64,000 bases of DNA, from contig JACGCK010000005.1 in assembly GCA_014925825.1 (NCBI GenBank), positions 496,001-560,000 on the forward strand, in the 5' to 3' direction. This DNA is from Pholiota molesta (taxonomy: Eukaryota > Basidiomycota > Agaricomycetes > Agaricales > Strophariaceae). Shown in pieces: positions 50,254 to 63,137 of this stretch (position 1 is its first letter; every line of letters starts with the position of its first letter). The position numbers and the translations under genes were made by a program. The notes under the pieces were generated by a model. It had not been told where the DNA came from. It worked only from the letters and a program-made list of their open reading frames with translations, and searched no databases.

Positions 50254-52046
50254 ATGGCAGCTGACTCAAAGCCTTCTGTCCTGATCTTTGGTAACGATCC
50301 CGTCCTCCCTCCAAGCTCCCGCTGACCCCTTTGCAGGCGGTCTGAATACATGTTCGCGCACTCTTGCTACCTTTCTTGTCCCTATCGACGGCGAGCCGCT
50401 GGTTTCCGTGCGTACTCCCTTGGTGCTATTCATGCTGCCGTGCTCATCAGACTTGCAGACACTGAGAATCGTCGACAAGTACTCCGTTCATCCTGCGACT
50501 ACGTGCGTTCGATCATCACTGAGTTGTTCGACAGTTTAACCAAATAACCTATCAGCTATATCGGCCCCGATTTCACCCAAGTCCTCAAAAAACCTGAAGT
50601 GGAATATCGACAGGCAAATTTGACTGTTGCTGGTATGCCGATCAAAACATCTTCAACTGTTCTTCAAGCTGATTCCACTCCCAGCAACTATCGAGTCTGC
50701 ATTCACACCTTCTGAGGGGAAATCAGAGTTTGATTATGTCTTTGACTTACGGGAGAAGTGCGAAGTGATCGGAGCGAAATGGTGAGCTTTCCATTAGGCC
50801 CGTACTTCCGAATCCTAACCCAGTGCCATCTCTATCCATCAGATACAAATCAGCAACACCTTCGCTGTTGCTCGTTTGTTGGGTCTGGAAGCTGCAAAAC
50901 GCAACGTCAAGGCCTACGTCAGGATCCAGCAACCATTCTATGAGACTTCCTCCAAGCATGCGGCCCTCGAGAAAGACGACATCAAGCCGGCGGAGACAAT
51001 GGGTATTTGGTGGCACGAAACTTTGAGGACTCTGGCATCAATTGAAAAGTACTGTGACGAAACTACTTGTTGATGATGTCAAATCAAACTAACACTTTTT
51101 TTAGCCTCAATCTCGTTATCCTGAGACTTGGCTTCCTTTATGGACCATACGTCGACTTTGGAAATAGTTTGTGTTCCAATAAAATTTCCTTCACCTAATT
51201 TTTGACCTTTGACACTTAGTTATCTCCGCTATCACGGTCGCTTCTGTATATGGCTATTTGCAAAGACCTATGAAGTCCTTGTGCGTTGTTTTTGTCGTTA
51301 TATCAACAAGTATACACTAACGCTTCTCACAGGTGGTCACCAGGCAAAAACCCAACGAACACTATCCATGTTGACGACGTTGCTGGTGGCGCTTGGGCTT
51401 GCGCCAATTGGATAGCGGGTTTAGGTCGAAAAGCTGCTAATGAAATAGCTGGCGTTCCGATCCTTTTCCACAACGACAAGTCGAAAGTTAGCGAGGTTGA
51501 AGGCATGATTACTCACGACAAGAAACCTGTTGTCCCGCTTTTTAACCTGGTACGTTCCATTCATGGCACCCATTCCTATTCATTCCAATATCGGGCACAT
51601 CAGGTCGATGATTCGAACACGACCCTTGTCGGCACCGGAAAGACAGTTTCATCCTTCTTTGGAACTACATTTGAGTTCTTCAACATGATTGAGACTACAG
51701 TCTTCAAAGTAAGCATTCAAAAATCGCTAGTTGATAATATAGTCTTATCTATCGATTCTAGTTAAAGGATGATCTCGAAGATATCAATGAACATCATGTG
51801 GAAGGCTGGACAGAAATGCTTTTGAAATCCGATCCTCCCATTACCAACACGCCTATCAGCGCCTACATGGACAAATATACCCTGGAGAAGCATGTTATTG
51901 GCTTCGATAACTCCAAGATCAAAGAGATCGTTGGATATAAGCTGCTGCGCCCCGAGTTCAACCACGAGAACATTAAAGAAGTGGTTGATAAGTGGAAAGA
52001 CCAGAAACTTTGGCCCAATGTTACCAAAGCTGAAACAGTTAGTTAA
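50254..52046 (+). CDS. Atypical extended SDR / NAD-dependent epimerase-like (one frame break)
   Basis: Rossmann-fold protein of the extended SDR type, about 420 residues. Pieces in order: SKPSVLIFGGLNTCSRTLA (nucleotide-binding turn), LRIVDKYSVHPATTYIGP, VEYRQANLTVAATIESAF, FDYVFDL, TGEVRSDRSEM, NTFAVARLLGLEAAKRNVKA, YVRIQQPFYETSSKHAAL, NLVILRLGFLYGPYVDFGN, NTIHVDDVAGGAWACANWI, DDSNTTLVGTGKTVSSFFG, and a C-terminal helix KYTLEKHVIGFDNSKIKEIV. The glycine pattern at the start is GGLNTCS rather than the usual GxxGxxG, so cofactor use is doubtful, and the substrate is unknown. One break at about 50748-50753 separates FDYVFDL from TGEVRSDR. Read without an added base, the next splice junction makes a TGA stop. 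It starts 112 bp after the HIBADH stop on the same strand. Confidence 0.8.
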
Positions 52047-52491
52047 TGTAATGCGTTCTTCTATTTCTCATCCTTTTCCATTTCTTTATTTGTCTTCAAT
52101 GCTTTCTCCTCCTCTTCTTGTCAGGTGCTGTTGTTTCGCTGGATTTGCATGTTTTCATCGTTGTTGTCATAATTTTTACCCCTTATACATCTAGGTTATT
52201 TGTATCTCTCTTCAGTACTTCTTCGTCTATCGTACATATAACCCGCCATTGGGCTTAATATACAGCCTGTAAAAAAGGCACCTTTCGACAGATGTTGTAT
52301 TTCATCATCATGGAGTTCGTCAGAGATCACTTACGTAATTAAGGCAGGCGCTTAGGTTGTTCAACTGTCAAGTCAATTCAAGGACCTTCTCAGCTTCCTG
52401 GTTGTGTTCTACTGCATTCTCTTGCAGATAATGATCAGCTCCTCTTCATAATAAATCTTGACTGCGATTAAACATCAAGTCTTCATTCAAA
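52047..52491 (+). other. Intergenic, SDR to small membrane gene
   Basis: About 445 bp, T-rich at first (SDR 3' UTR). No coding signal. Confidence 0.45.
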
Positions 52492-53202
52492 ATGCAAATA
52501 TCTGATGCGCATGCAGCAGATACGGAGTACCTCGTCCGTCAAGCAATGAACGCAGGGTATCAGTGGTCTTCTCTTATCGTACCTCCGGCATATGTTGCCT
52601 ATATCATTGCTAGGAAAGGTCGTGGCGAGCTGTCACTCAATAGGATTCTCAGAGCAACTTGGGTTGGTGGTCTTGGTGGTAAGTGATTGTGATAAACTCG
52701 ATACACTGCCCGTCATTGATTTGTATTTAATAGGCGTAGCTGTTTCAGGAGGCGCAGCCTATATGCGTTATGCATATTCCAGCCCAGAATCGGTGAGGGC
52801 GAAGAGGATAGAAACTACATACAACGTGAGCACCGTTCTATTTACGACATGACTTCAATCTGCTTGACTGAAGACTTTGCTGCTATTATGATGGCTCGAT
52901 TTGCTATGTAGACTCACATCATACGACGAAATGACCATTCTACCATTGGCGCTCTCCTGGCGGCCGTCGCTGTTCCAGCCATTTTCTGGAAGCGTGCCAG
53001 TACTATCAATCGTAAGTCTGTCAACGACTTCTGTGCTTCGAGGGTTTCAAAATAATCATTCATTTTAGTGATATTGGGCGGCGCTGGTCTGGGAAGTGGC
53101 ATTGGCCTGCTAGCGCATTATGGACGGTCATTCTCTGGAGATCCACCTGAAGTAGATGGGGTCATACCGGTTGCTGCTGCTAGTGAACAATATTCCGTTT
53201 GA
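52492..53202 (+). CDS. Small Gly/Ala-rich membrane protein, family unknown
   Basis: Four exons joined in phase (introns about 52680-52733, 52826-52911, 53012-53068) give about 180 residues: MQISDAHAADTEYLVRQAMN, WSSLIVPPAYVAYIIARKG, RATWVGGLGGVAVSGGAAYM, TIGALLAAVAVPAIFWKRA, LILGGAGLGSGIGLLAHYG, then a polar tail ending AAASEQYSV. The Gly-rich helices (GGLGGVAVSGG and GGAGLGSGIG) suggest three or four tightly packed TM spans, as in small mitochondrial inner-membrane proteins. That is inference only. I recognise no named domain. Confidence 0.75.
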
Positions 53203-53450
53203 ATTCCTATATTAATGGGCCATCATTGAGAGAATCTGCGACCGACTTCGGATAATGAATTGGAGACCTGGCAATCCTAGGAAGTCCAAATGTTATCCTG
53301 GCCATCCTATGTTCCAGCTTCTGAGCTATTGGATATTATATTCACCGTTCATTGTACAATAACAAGTACTATTTCAAGTAACAGTTCCTTGATATTTCGA
53401 CCATCGCATAAATCTTTTCCAGTTTACAAATGAAATTTCTCCCTCATTCT
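53203..53450. other. Convergent 3' ends
   Basis: About 250 bp holding the 3' UTRs of the small membrane gene and the nucleotidase. Confidence 0.4.
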
Positions 53451-56108
53451 TCAATCTCTCATCATAGCTGGTGCGACGACTAATAAATCTTCGTTTTCTT
53501 CCGTGGATACTTCGGCGCAGTCCTGCCCTTTTCGAGTCTTTTCACCATCAAATGCATCGACCGAGCTCATATGCTCAGTGTGTGCTATCTTGAAGTGGTT
53601 TCGGTAATGGAGCTGCGAACGAGCTTTATGTACAACATCTGCTGCATGTTGCCAAAGTTTGACTGCAGATGCCGATGGGCTTGGGTGCTTCTCGTGCTCC
53701 TTGTCTTTTTGAAGGCTGCGATGACGTCTGTCGTATTCTCATTGACAAGTGACGCTTCTGTGGGCTTTGCAGTCGCAAAAATTTGTTGACAAATTGCGAT
53801 CCTATGTGCAAGTTAGTAGAGGTCGTAACATTTCAGGAACGTAAGACGTGCCTAATAGATATTGCCTAACGATGGAGCTCAGCATTGAGCCGCATTCATG
53901 ATCTACGAGAATTTTGCCCCTGGTGAGGGCCTCAAAACCGTCATGACCTTGCGCCATGTATTCTCGGGTTACTAATGTGTAGGTTTTGCCTCCACTTTCG
54001 CGTTTGACCGGCTCCTCTGTAATGTGGCCGTTATCTGGGACCAAGAGCCAAATTCCTAGCACGCGGCTTCCAGGTTCTTTGCGAGAGTCCCAAGAGACGC
54101 GAAAGCCAGAGATTGCTGGAAAGCGTCTGAATTAATAATAATAAAAGCGTGATAAGCCTCGGAATTTTTTTGTTTTGTGGTATATACTAACCCCTCCTGA
54201 GCCGGCCAAGTCTTCAAGGAGCTTTCAATGGCATCCCATAATATAGCTCCGTCCACTTCAATGACTATAGCAGGATCTTCGAATGGTAGTATTTCTAGAA
54301 TGTCACCAATTGTGATGAGACCTGGAGAAAAAGATTTAATTCTGAAATGACGACGCATGGAATGTTTTTTTACCCGGCCCATAGGTGAATCTCCTCTAAA
54401 TGTTCCAGCACAGAAAAGGACTCCATCAGAGCCTTTTCCGATGTTTAGACCTTTCATACATAACGCGTCGTCATATGCATGCCTAGCAATATCTGATATC
54501 CAGTTCGCAACAGGAGACTTGGGAAGAAAGTTTCAACATCGTTGGTTACATACAAAGCGAGTGGATTCACCTCCGTAGTCCTGATATATGATGAACGAAC
54601 GTCTATCTTGACTGTGGTTTTGCAGAGAGGTGCCTTGAGGGCCGAGGACACAGAAGATAATACAGTCTTGAGGATTTTGGTCATAGGCTCCGATGATCTA
54701 TAGCCAGGTTGGACAACATGTCTTTTGCCTGGGATATGATAAATTAGATACGCTTAACAGGGTGAGCGGCAGGATGGAAACCTTTAATTTTGCTAATGAC
54801 CTTTGTCCTCACACTTCCCTCAGGTGTCGAGGTAAGCGTTAACTCAATTTCACTGAGATCGCGGAAATCTGAACCACTTTTCACAACTAGAACTTCGCCC
54901 TTGTCCGCCTCGCCTCCAAGGGTAGGTTGATTGATATCAAAGTTCTCCCATGAAGTAACCCCGGAACCAGCATAATATATGTGATCGTGTCCGCCCATGA
55001 GAATGTCTACGCCATGTTCAGAAGCAATAGGAGTTGCTTCTTGAGCTGAGGGAGATAACGCAAGTAGCTCTTTGGCCAGAGTTATATCCTATAGCCAAGC
55101 AATTGTCCATCAGAATCTATCTTCGGAAACGGAAGAGTATCTGACATTGGGTAAACTAATACAAGAACGTCAGCGTCAAGCACGCTTGGATTTTAATGTG
55201 TGAATTAGACACTTACCGTGAATGCGTAAAGCGATGATAATATCACATCGGTGCTCGCCATTGGGATCGCGTAGGACCTTTGATAGCGCGATCCCAGTTT
55301 CTTTCATTGACTTATACACGAAGTTCGGTGGCCAGGAAGATACAGTAGTAATCCATTCTCTATACCAATAAATGAAATAGGATCAGAGAATTTATCATCA
55401 AGAAATGAAGGACTAACTGCTCTACAAGGCCAATAACCCGATTCTTATGCCAGCTCTTTCCAGTACTACAAATTCTTTCAGACCCTCTGGGACATGGGAA
55501 GTGGTATCGATGATATTGCTTAAAATCCATGGCTATATAATGTCTTTCAGTGTTCGGCGGTTCCAATTTTGGCAAAAAGGCTCACAAAATTGGTGTCCTT
55601 CATAAGTTTAGATAGGTGCGGATATCCTGAAGACAGGGTTTTGGGCGCTTAATCATCTGAACGAGAAATAGAAGCCTACCGAAATCAAAATCGTGGTTGC
55701 CTGAAAGGGGTTTGCGACTAGATAAGAAGACGTCCTCATGTGACAAGAACTGAGATATACGGACCAGTTACTGTTACATCTATTCCTAGTTCGTTCAATA
55801 CAGGAACCTAATAGAACATCGACTATTGGTGAGCGCTCGAGGGATATCATATAGTATGAGACAGGAAATACCATATGACTTCCACGGGTAACAGAGCTTT
55901 CCACTGAGGGTGAAAATACGTCTCCAGAGAAGAGAAAGAGACCATCTCGTTGTCCATCCAGCCGTTGAGGCCAGCGGTTGCGAAGGTCGCCAACAAGCGC
56001 CGCGAATTGAGTGACATCTATGGTTTCGTTAGGCCTGGAAGGATCTAGCTTCTGTGGGGTAACCCGATAGACATCGTTGAAATGCAAGATGGCGAGAGAG
56101 GATGTCAT
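53451..56108 (-). CDS. 5'-nucleotidase/UDP-sugar diphosphatase-like phosphoesterase (one frame break)
   Basis: Two-domain metallophosphatase of the UshA/CD73 group. The N-terminal metal site is seen as LAILHFNDVYRV, GLFLFSGDVFSPS, VTVTGNHDFDFG and MGGHDHIYYAG, with all key Asp/Asn/His present. The C-terminal substrate domain includes GSDGVLFCAGTFRGDSPMG, LITIGDILEILPFEDPAIVI and YTLVTREYMAQGHDGFEAL. No signal peptide is visible at MTSSLAILHFNDVYR, so this looks cytosolic, unlike CD73. The C-terminal exon runs ATAKPTEASLVNENTTDVIA then, in another frame, WQHAADVVHKARSQLHYRNH and EHMSSVDAFDGEKTR, which matches fungal relatives. The break is at a T run, 53706-53710 (one missing base). Stop at 53451-53453. 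About ten exons. Confidence 0.88.
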
Positions 56109-56326
56109 GGATCGTTGATGACAGTGCTGATGATCCCGGCAGATGGTACGCGCCTAAATACGGGCCGGGATGCTATCGACGCGCCTTGGGAATCTTCCAC
56201 CCGGCTTTGATGCTGAGTACGTTCGCCCGTCGGTATTTATGCGACACTCACGTTCATGGGATAGATGTGTTTCATCCCGGTGTCTGGCCAACTGCTTAAA
56301 TACCCTGCCCCGGTCGGCTGGATAAA
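56109..56326. promoter_or_regulatory. Bidirectional promoter, nucleotidase / cytochrome b561 gene
   Basis: About 218 bp between divergent starts, GC-richer than the surroundings. No specific element recognised. Confidence 0.4.
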
Positions 56327-57407
56327 ATGACCCATATGTCAACGCCGCCGGCTACAACCTCGTCGGAAAATATACACCTCGAATCTGTAACCTCGCCCAC
56401 TCAACAGACCGACGCTCCGTCACTAAAGCCAGACGAAAATATGGGCTTCAACGACGCAAAGGTTGAAGAGGACCGTATAGGCGATGCTCTATCTCGCCAA
56501 GTAGCATTGGTATGTCCTCCTATGTCCTCTACACTCCGACTGGAGTCTCTATCTGTTAGACGCTAACGCGGAACTTGCAGACTGCAGCTTCTGTACATGC
56601 TTTCACTACTCTAGGGTATATATATCTACAATTGCGTATATTTCTAGGTTGTTATGGCCGTTACATGGACTATGGTCCTAATCAACTCGCCTGGCGAAGT
56701 TGGCTGGTTTGCATTACATCCCCCCTTGCAAACTCTTGCCGTACTTCTGTTCACATTCGGTGCGTTTTTCGTCATATCATCTGTAAACTCGTTGCTTCCG
56801 ATCTCAGATTGTTTCAATTTCTCGAAATTCACAAGGCATTCTTACTCTTCAACCAACCAACCAGCCTAAAACCAAAGCTGCGGGCTTGGTGCGCCATCAG
56901 GTTGCCATCTTCGTTTTCGGATTTCCTTCTATTCTCGTTGGCACGTTCGCAGTCTCCTACAATAAATGGCTGCGGAGTGCCGACCATTTTGTGACATGGC
57001 ATGGAGTATGCGAATGGTTGTCAACTCGTACTTCGAAACAAACCGTACTGACTCTGACATAAATCTACAGACGATTGGGATAATATGTATCGCTTGGCTC
57101 GTGTTACAGATAGGTTTGGGGGCAGGGAGTGTATGGTTTGGCGGTGCCCTCTTCGGTGGAGGCTTGAAAGCCAAACTTTTATGGAAATATCACCGGTAAG
57201 AGGAGCTCACAAGATGATGTCTTCTCCTTCTAACCTCTTCTAAGGGTTTCCGGCTATCTTCTGTTTCCATTGCTACTTCTTTCAGTCAATCTTGGAGGAG
57301 CGTGGTCGAATTGGAGTGCAAAATACAGCATTTGGATTGTACGATTCATAGCCTTCACCATTGCGCCCATAGCAATAGCAGGAGGCGTTTACACAAGAGT
57401 TAGGTGA
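56327..57407 (+). CDS. Cytochrome b561-type transmembrane electron carrier
   Basis: Diheme b561 proteins pass electrons (often from ascorbate or another reductant) across a membrane, to ferric iron or radicals. A Ser/Thr/Pro-rich N-terminus (MTHMSTPPATTSSENI) is followed by TM spans carrying the four heme His in order: WFALHPPLQTLAVLLF, GLVRHQVAIFVFGFP, FVTWHGTIGIICIAWL and KYHRVSGYLLFPLLLL. Further hydrophobic helices follow (SIWIVRFIAFTIAPIAIAGG). About 240 residues in six exons. Exon phases agree at each junction checked (for example HG|TIG at 57003-57070). There is no DOMON or reductase domain attached, so its partner is unknown. The end may extend if the final AG|GTGAGA is a donor. Confidence 0.83.
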
Positions 57408-57579
57408 GATATCAAGCTGGTTCGAAACATTGCTCCGCTCATCAGTTATTGCTCCGGCATCATTGAAGAACATTCAAGATGCGATTTCTTGTATAACTAT
57501 ATTATTCGAACGTTCTTTATCACATCGGGTTACATCGGGCCTAAACGTACAAAAAATTCAATACCTCCGTTATAAATCA

Positions 57580-60500
57580 TTAATCCGAAGTTGAAGGGGT
57601 ATCAGGAGGAAGCGTAGGAATAACGTTGGTGAGGAATCCTGGGAGAAATCTTTCCATCCGTTCATGGGTATTAAGCCATAACGTTTTCTGAAGTTCACTT
57701 TGATTTGGTCCTGGCGGCACGAGAATTTCGACCGCATTCATCACCAAGAGAACATTCTTGAGGGATTCAGGCACGGCCTCAAGCTAAGAAAAGTTAGTTA
57801 TCATGTTTAGAAACTAAAATGGAGGCAAGCATACCAATTGGTCACCGCGATTGACGTTCATCAACCTGTCGAGAAGGTCAAGTACTTGAACCCAAAGCAG
57901 CCTAAAATCTGTTCTAGCTCTGCTCTCCCGCAATTCTAAATGCATGAAAGTTTTGCAAAGTAGAGCAGAGCCCCGAAGTCGTGTTTCCGCCATGCCTTGT
58001 GGATCTTTCAATGCCACTTGGCTCTTGAGGAGCTCATCCACGAGAGGGAATACGACTCGGTTAAACACCTCTTCTACTTTATGTTGATCTGCGTCGTTGA
58101 TCAATGGTGATCCCAGAAGTATGCGCTGTAGGTGGCTAATGGCATTATGTCTAATCTCGCGTGTTGCGTTCACAGACTGGCGCCCAAGGACACTCAATAA
58201 AGGTAGTCCCATGCTTTTCCAAGCTGGATGATGATGAATAATCCAGACCAACAGTATTTTGTTGATTTACATACCTTGTGGTTCTTCTGTCGCTTGTGAT
58301 TGAATCCATGACGTCAGCTTTTTGTGTAGGACAGGAAGCAGATCGACAGCCTTTTTGCCTCGGCTGATTATTGGCGAGCTGGAGAAATAAGTCTATCATG
58401 ATGTGCTGAGAACCTGACAAGATGAGGCACACACCTGGCAGAGGACAAAGTTTCCGCTCGGCGGTTTTTGTGTTGCTGCTGCTCTTGTAATGCACTTGCA
58501 GCAGTGGCGAAATCGTCAGAATAGTGAGTAAGCCGACGAAGTTATCGACAGAAAGGGAATTATCTGGACCCTCCGTGGTTAATGCCTCGATGAGGTCGAA
58601 TGACATTCGAGCTGCTTCAGGATGAGTTATAGTAGAGCGGATCAGAGCAAATATGAGATTCCACTCCGTGTGGGATCTGCAAAACTATGAGTGATTGTAA
58701 CAAAACCTTATAAAGAAGAAGGATAAGTTACCGAATAATATCTTTGTGCTTTTGGATAACAAGAATCAAACCAGCGATAATTTGTTCCCCAACCAAGTTT
58801 GAGATGACTGCAGGTAAGCCTGCCAACAAGTCAAAAGCTACGTATACTTGATCTCGCAGTGGAGCCTATCTCCAATAAGAAAACGTTGGTTGAAGAAAAT
58901 GAGACGAGCTTACATGTTGGGCTAAGATTTGACATAGGCGCAGCAGGCAAACTATCGCCCTTTCAATGAGGAGGATGCTATATTGGCTAGGGGATGAAAG
59001 CAGTGCCGAGAGGTGTTCAAACACAATCGGCCTAAATAAAATAGGACCACAATCAGTAAAGAACATGACCGTTCCGGTATGCTCACCATAGTTCTTCGAT
59101 GTATTGAGGTGCTTGACTTGTGATGCTGACCATAGTTTCAAGAAGGAATACGGAAGCCGGATCATATGGCAGCTGATGGGGTGGATCATCAAGGCCAAGT
59201 AGGACATCTTCGGAAATTTTGAGTCTAGCAACTGTTCGCTCGTGGGCCAGAGCTTCAAGGGCACGGATAGCAGCAACCAGAGCATCGGGCTCAAGTTGAC
59301 TAAGAAATAGGTCAGTAACGGCAGCGTTTAGAAGAATGTCGTAACTTACGTTATTTGACTGTAAAGTTCGTCCAGTCGACATGATGTAATGCAGTCAATT
59401 GTGGACAATGTATTTTCTACATCAGCCTCAGTTGCATCTGGAACAGCCATGTCAGAATTATAGGGTGTCATCAAATAGGATGACAATGCTGATAGTAGCC
59501 CTCCGTCACTCCTGATGTGTGGTTTGGACGGTTGACCCCCTCGCAGAGGTATCATAGTGAAGCCGCCGAGAAAGTCTTCCATTTGAAGCATGCGTGTGGG
59601 TAGGAGGGAATGTAAGAAGAGGTTTTGGAACATTTCGAATATCTATATCATAGTGAGCATGAGGAAATCAAGATATATATAAAGCGAAGACCCACTTGAG
59701 TCCAGCCTTCTCTTAGAGCATTGCCATTGCCGTTCACGATATTGAATAAGACCACAGCAGCAAGTTGTCCTCGGAAATTCGTTCCGAACTCCACCGATAG
59801 CCTGGAAACTGTGATCGACTGTCCTTCAATATCGATGATAGGGTAGACTGGGACTTGGGCTGGTAATGAATCCGACAACAGGCTTGTGGCTTGAGAAAGC
59901 GACACAACTACAAAATCGAAAACATCTGGAAGACGGAAGTGTCCTGCAGTGTCGCACATTGTCTAAAGCCTGCAATGGCGCGCTGAATTATATAGTCATC
60001 TTCGAAACTGATGAACGCGTAAGCAATCGCTGAGATAACAGGCCTCCAAACTGCCTTGAACATTTCGACGTCGAATGCATTCGTGTTACAAACCATGTAT
60101 TCACCTAAAAAAAGACAATGTTAATACGTGCTCCCAATTCCCCATTTACAATAAACGTTGTACAAACCGGTTTGCCTTGAGCGTGCTAGGAGCTCCTTCC
60201 ATGCGTATTCGAACCCAAGTTGACCGATGTGTTCTTCCGGCATGACGATTTCGCGTTTGCGGATAGAGTCGTAAATGTTTTGCTAGAAGAGTTCAATCAA
60301 ACGTCAGCACCGAAAGAAGTTCGATTCGCACCAGAAATTCAGGAGAGAAATCGGAGCCATCGTTCACCCCTCTAAGATTTCGTTTATAGTCGTCGATTGT
60401 CATTCGTTTCTAATCAAAGGATTAATATCAAGCCTATCCATAATGACGGCCGACTAACTCTGATTTGCGGATTGTGTTGATCGGTATTAAGCATAATGAT

Positions 60501-63137
60501 GGAATAGGCTAAGACATGCGTTGCGTCTTCACTTTTGATCTCGGCTTCGAAAAAATAGATCTGACTTCGCAGAACAGAAATATAATATAGATGGCGACAT
60601 ACCAGGCCTCGCTGCAAAATACGCGGCCGCAAAAGTCTCCGCAACTCGAGATATTTGCTGAGCCTCTCCAGGCAAGCGGAATGCTTCCAACATTTCTCGC
60701 ATTGCTTCAGCCACTGGTTTCTGGAAGCAAGAAATGTCAGAACAATGCCGCATGAAAGAATGATTCATACATTTTTGAAATCAAAAAGGTTCATATACTC
60801 CTTCAGAAGTCCAATATTATCCGGCTTGGACAAGAAATCTCCTAGTAGGCGTTTGTCGACCCGAGAGGAACCTTTGAGAAATCTAGCCAAACTAAGCTCC
60901 TTAGATACATCAGGAGAAAGATCTGCATATATGAGTTCGTTTTCTTCTAGGAATGCTAAACCGGTCTTAGGTTTCGCGTTGAAGCGGGCGGCGCCGGTCA
61001 AGATAAGTTGCTTCTTAGATTTCGCCTGAAGAAGTGATTCTGTGCTGGGAAATTCCTAGAAATGAAGACAATGAATGGTGATCTTCCGTTATGAAAAGTG
61101 GATGCATACAGAAGGCCAAGCGTCACCAGGTAGTTCCTAGAATTGTATAGACACAGTAAGTAAATGTTCTATCTGGGAGGAGATATTTTAAAAAAAACTT
61201 ACAGCGCTCGCACGAGTGGCCATATCGTTCACGAAAGAAAGTAAAAGTTCAAGACAGATGTACTGTGCATTTCTCTGCGATTCCAAGCTACCTGTACCCT
61301 GAGAAGGGTACACCGCCTTCCATTACATTATTGAGAATGAACCTGAAGGACATAACGGAGACAAATACCTTGGTCAGAAAGTCAGTAAGTCGCTCAAACA
61401 AGTTTTCGCAGTTTATGTCGCAGTCATAATTGGTGTACAAGTCAACCATGAAGCTTGGATGTCCGGCTATATGGGCGAGGGTTTCCAAAATCAAATCACG
61501 GGTCTCTCCTCGAGCGGGAGGAACCAATAGCCTTGTGGGTGGTGTTGAAGCCTCGGAATCAGACTTTTCAACTGGCATCAACAATGGGCTGTGAGTAGCA
61601 GGTGTTCCTGGGGAAGGCGAATTGGCACGGATTTTTGCGCCTAGGGCTGGGGTATGAGATTTTCCCCCATTTTGTTTAAGAGACGGTGCCAGTCGGTCGA
61701 TGGTAAATGTCAAAAAAAGCTCCTGTTGTAATTTCAGATACCTGCGCATTGTATCCAGGACTGTGGATATCGTCCGCAAAGCCCAGTGAAGAACCATGTT
61801 ATTTTCAGAGCGAGCAAGCTGGAAAAGGAATTTGCATCCCGGATCCACAACTATTGCCTTCAGAGACGGAAACTGTGCAATGGTCGAGCCCGATGCTTCA
61901 AACGCCGCGTTCAGTATACCTAGGGCGGTTAATCGCGTCGAATCGGTATGTTGTTGATCATTGGGATCAAGGACATTGACGAGAACTCGTAAGAGTTCAA
62001 GGATCGAAGGTAGGCCGTCTAATAAACGCAACATAAATCGAGGAAAACAAAGGTGACATAAGGCAACATACATTCTGGTCTGTTTGTCGGCGATAGGAGT
62101 GTCTCCTCGATATGGTGTTGGTCAGTGCTTTCTGATTTCTCCGTCTGCTCGGGATCTGCATTCAAAGAAGACGTTTCTTCACTTTCTTTTGCAGGTATCA
62201 CAGACATTCGAAGCTCTCCTTCGTTTTCTTCGTCCGTAGGAGCTGCTTGAAGCTTGGTTTCCTCTTCCACAGGATCCAGTTCGTGCATTTTGAGAAGACT
62301 ACACGAACAAGGGTATGCATTGTTGTCTCCGCTGATCGACGCAGAGTTTCTAGGCACACTTTTAGCATAGCAATAATAGAGTAGTTATGTTCACTAAATA
62401 CTTACCACTCAAGCGCATTTGACAGCACGTCGTTAAAACTGTTTCCAACATCTCGCAAACCTCTATGTCTCCTAAACCTCTCCCCACAGAACCACATAAG
62501 CAATCCTGGATTACCGTCATAATCTTTAGAAGCACCACTTCATCGCCAGACGAGTCGCTAGCCTCAAATTTGCAATGCGATATTGTACTGCTTAACTCAA
62601 TCAGAGCAGCATCCAAGGCTCTTGAATCTGGACAGATCAAGCCGCATACGAAGAAACTATGCAGAGCCGACAGTGCTGCAGAGGTAATAGGTCCTGTGGA
62701 AAGTGGCGAGCGAAGTATAGAGAAGAATGGAGACAGAAGATCGGTAAGTTCTGCCTCTCTTACATCTAAATATATGGAATGTTACAATGACGCTCACAGG
62801 AACTCTAAGAGACTAAGCGCTCACCTTGCATATCCCTCACACCTCTCTTCAATTCAATAAAGCCAGCCATTAATTCAGCCTCTCGACTACCTCTGCCAGA
62901 AATGCGCGTTTGATGGGCTGGAGAGGAAATGCGTAGACCCATGTTCGTTCCAAGAGCAGGAGAGTCCCTGACAGCCATCACTGGCGTCGCCGAGGCCCAA
63001 CGGGAGTTCTTGCGCATAGTAGACGTCACAGATAGGATTTCGGATAGCAGGACATGCTTGAGCAACGCCGGACTCGGGGGATGGCTAGAAGCGAGTTTCG
63101 ACATGCTGGAGAGATAGTCCCAGGGCCTGTGGTACAA
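57580..63137 (-). CDS. GEA1: Sec7-domain Arf guanine-nucleotide exchange factor, Gea/GBF1 type
   Basis: Golgi/ER exchange factor for Arf1 that starts COPI coat assembly. Order along the minus strand: DCB region (HVLLSEILSVTSTMRKNSRW, about 63060), a Ser/Glu-rich linker (62100-62330), HUS region (FMVDLYTNYDCDINCENLFE, about 61440), Sec7 domain (FNAKPKTGLAFLEENELIY to about 60300) with the glutamic finger in FRLPGEAQQISRVAETFAA and HVLAYSIIMLNTDQHNP, then HDS helical repeats (EEHIGQLGFEYAWKELLARS, SFEDDYIIQRAIAGFRQCAT, and EALAHERTVARLKISEDVLL). About 1,480 residues in more than fifteen exons, the size of fungal Gea1/2. The HUS sequence and lack of a BIG-type tail favour GEA over SEC7. The start at 63137 (MYHRPWDYL) is tentative, since an internal ATG at 63101 is also possible. 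Confidence 0.9.
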
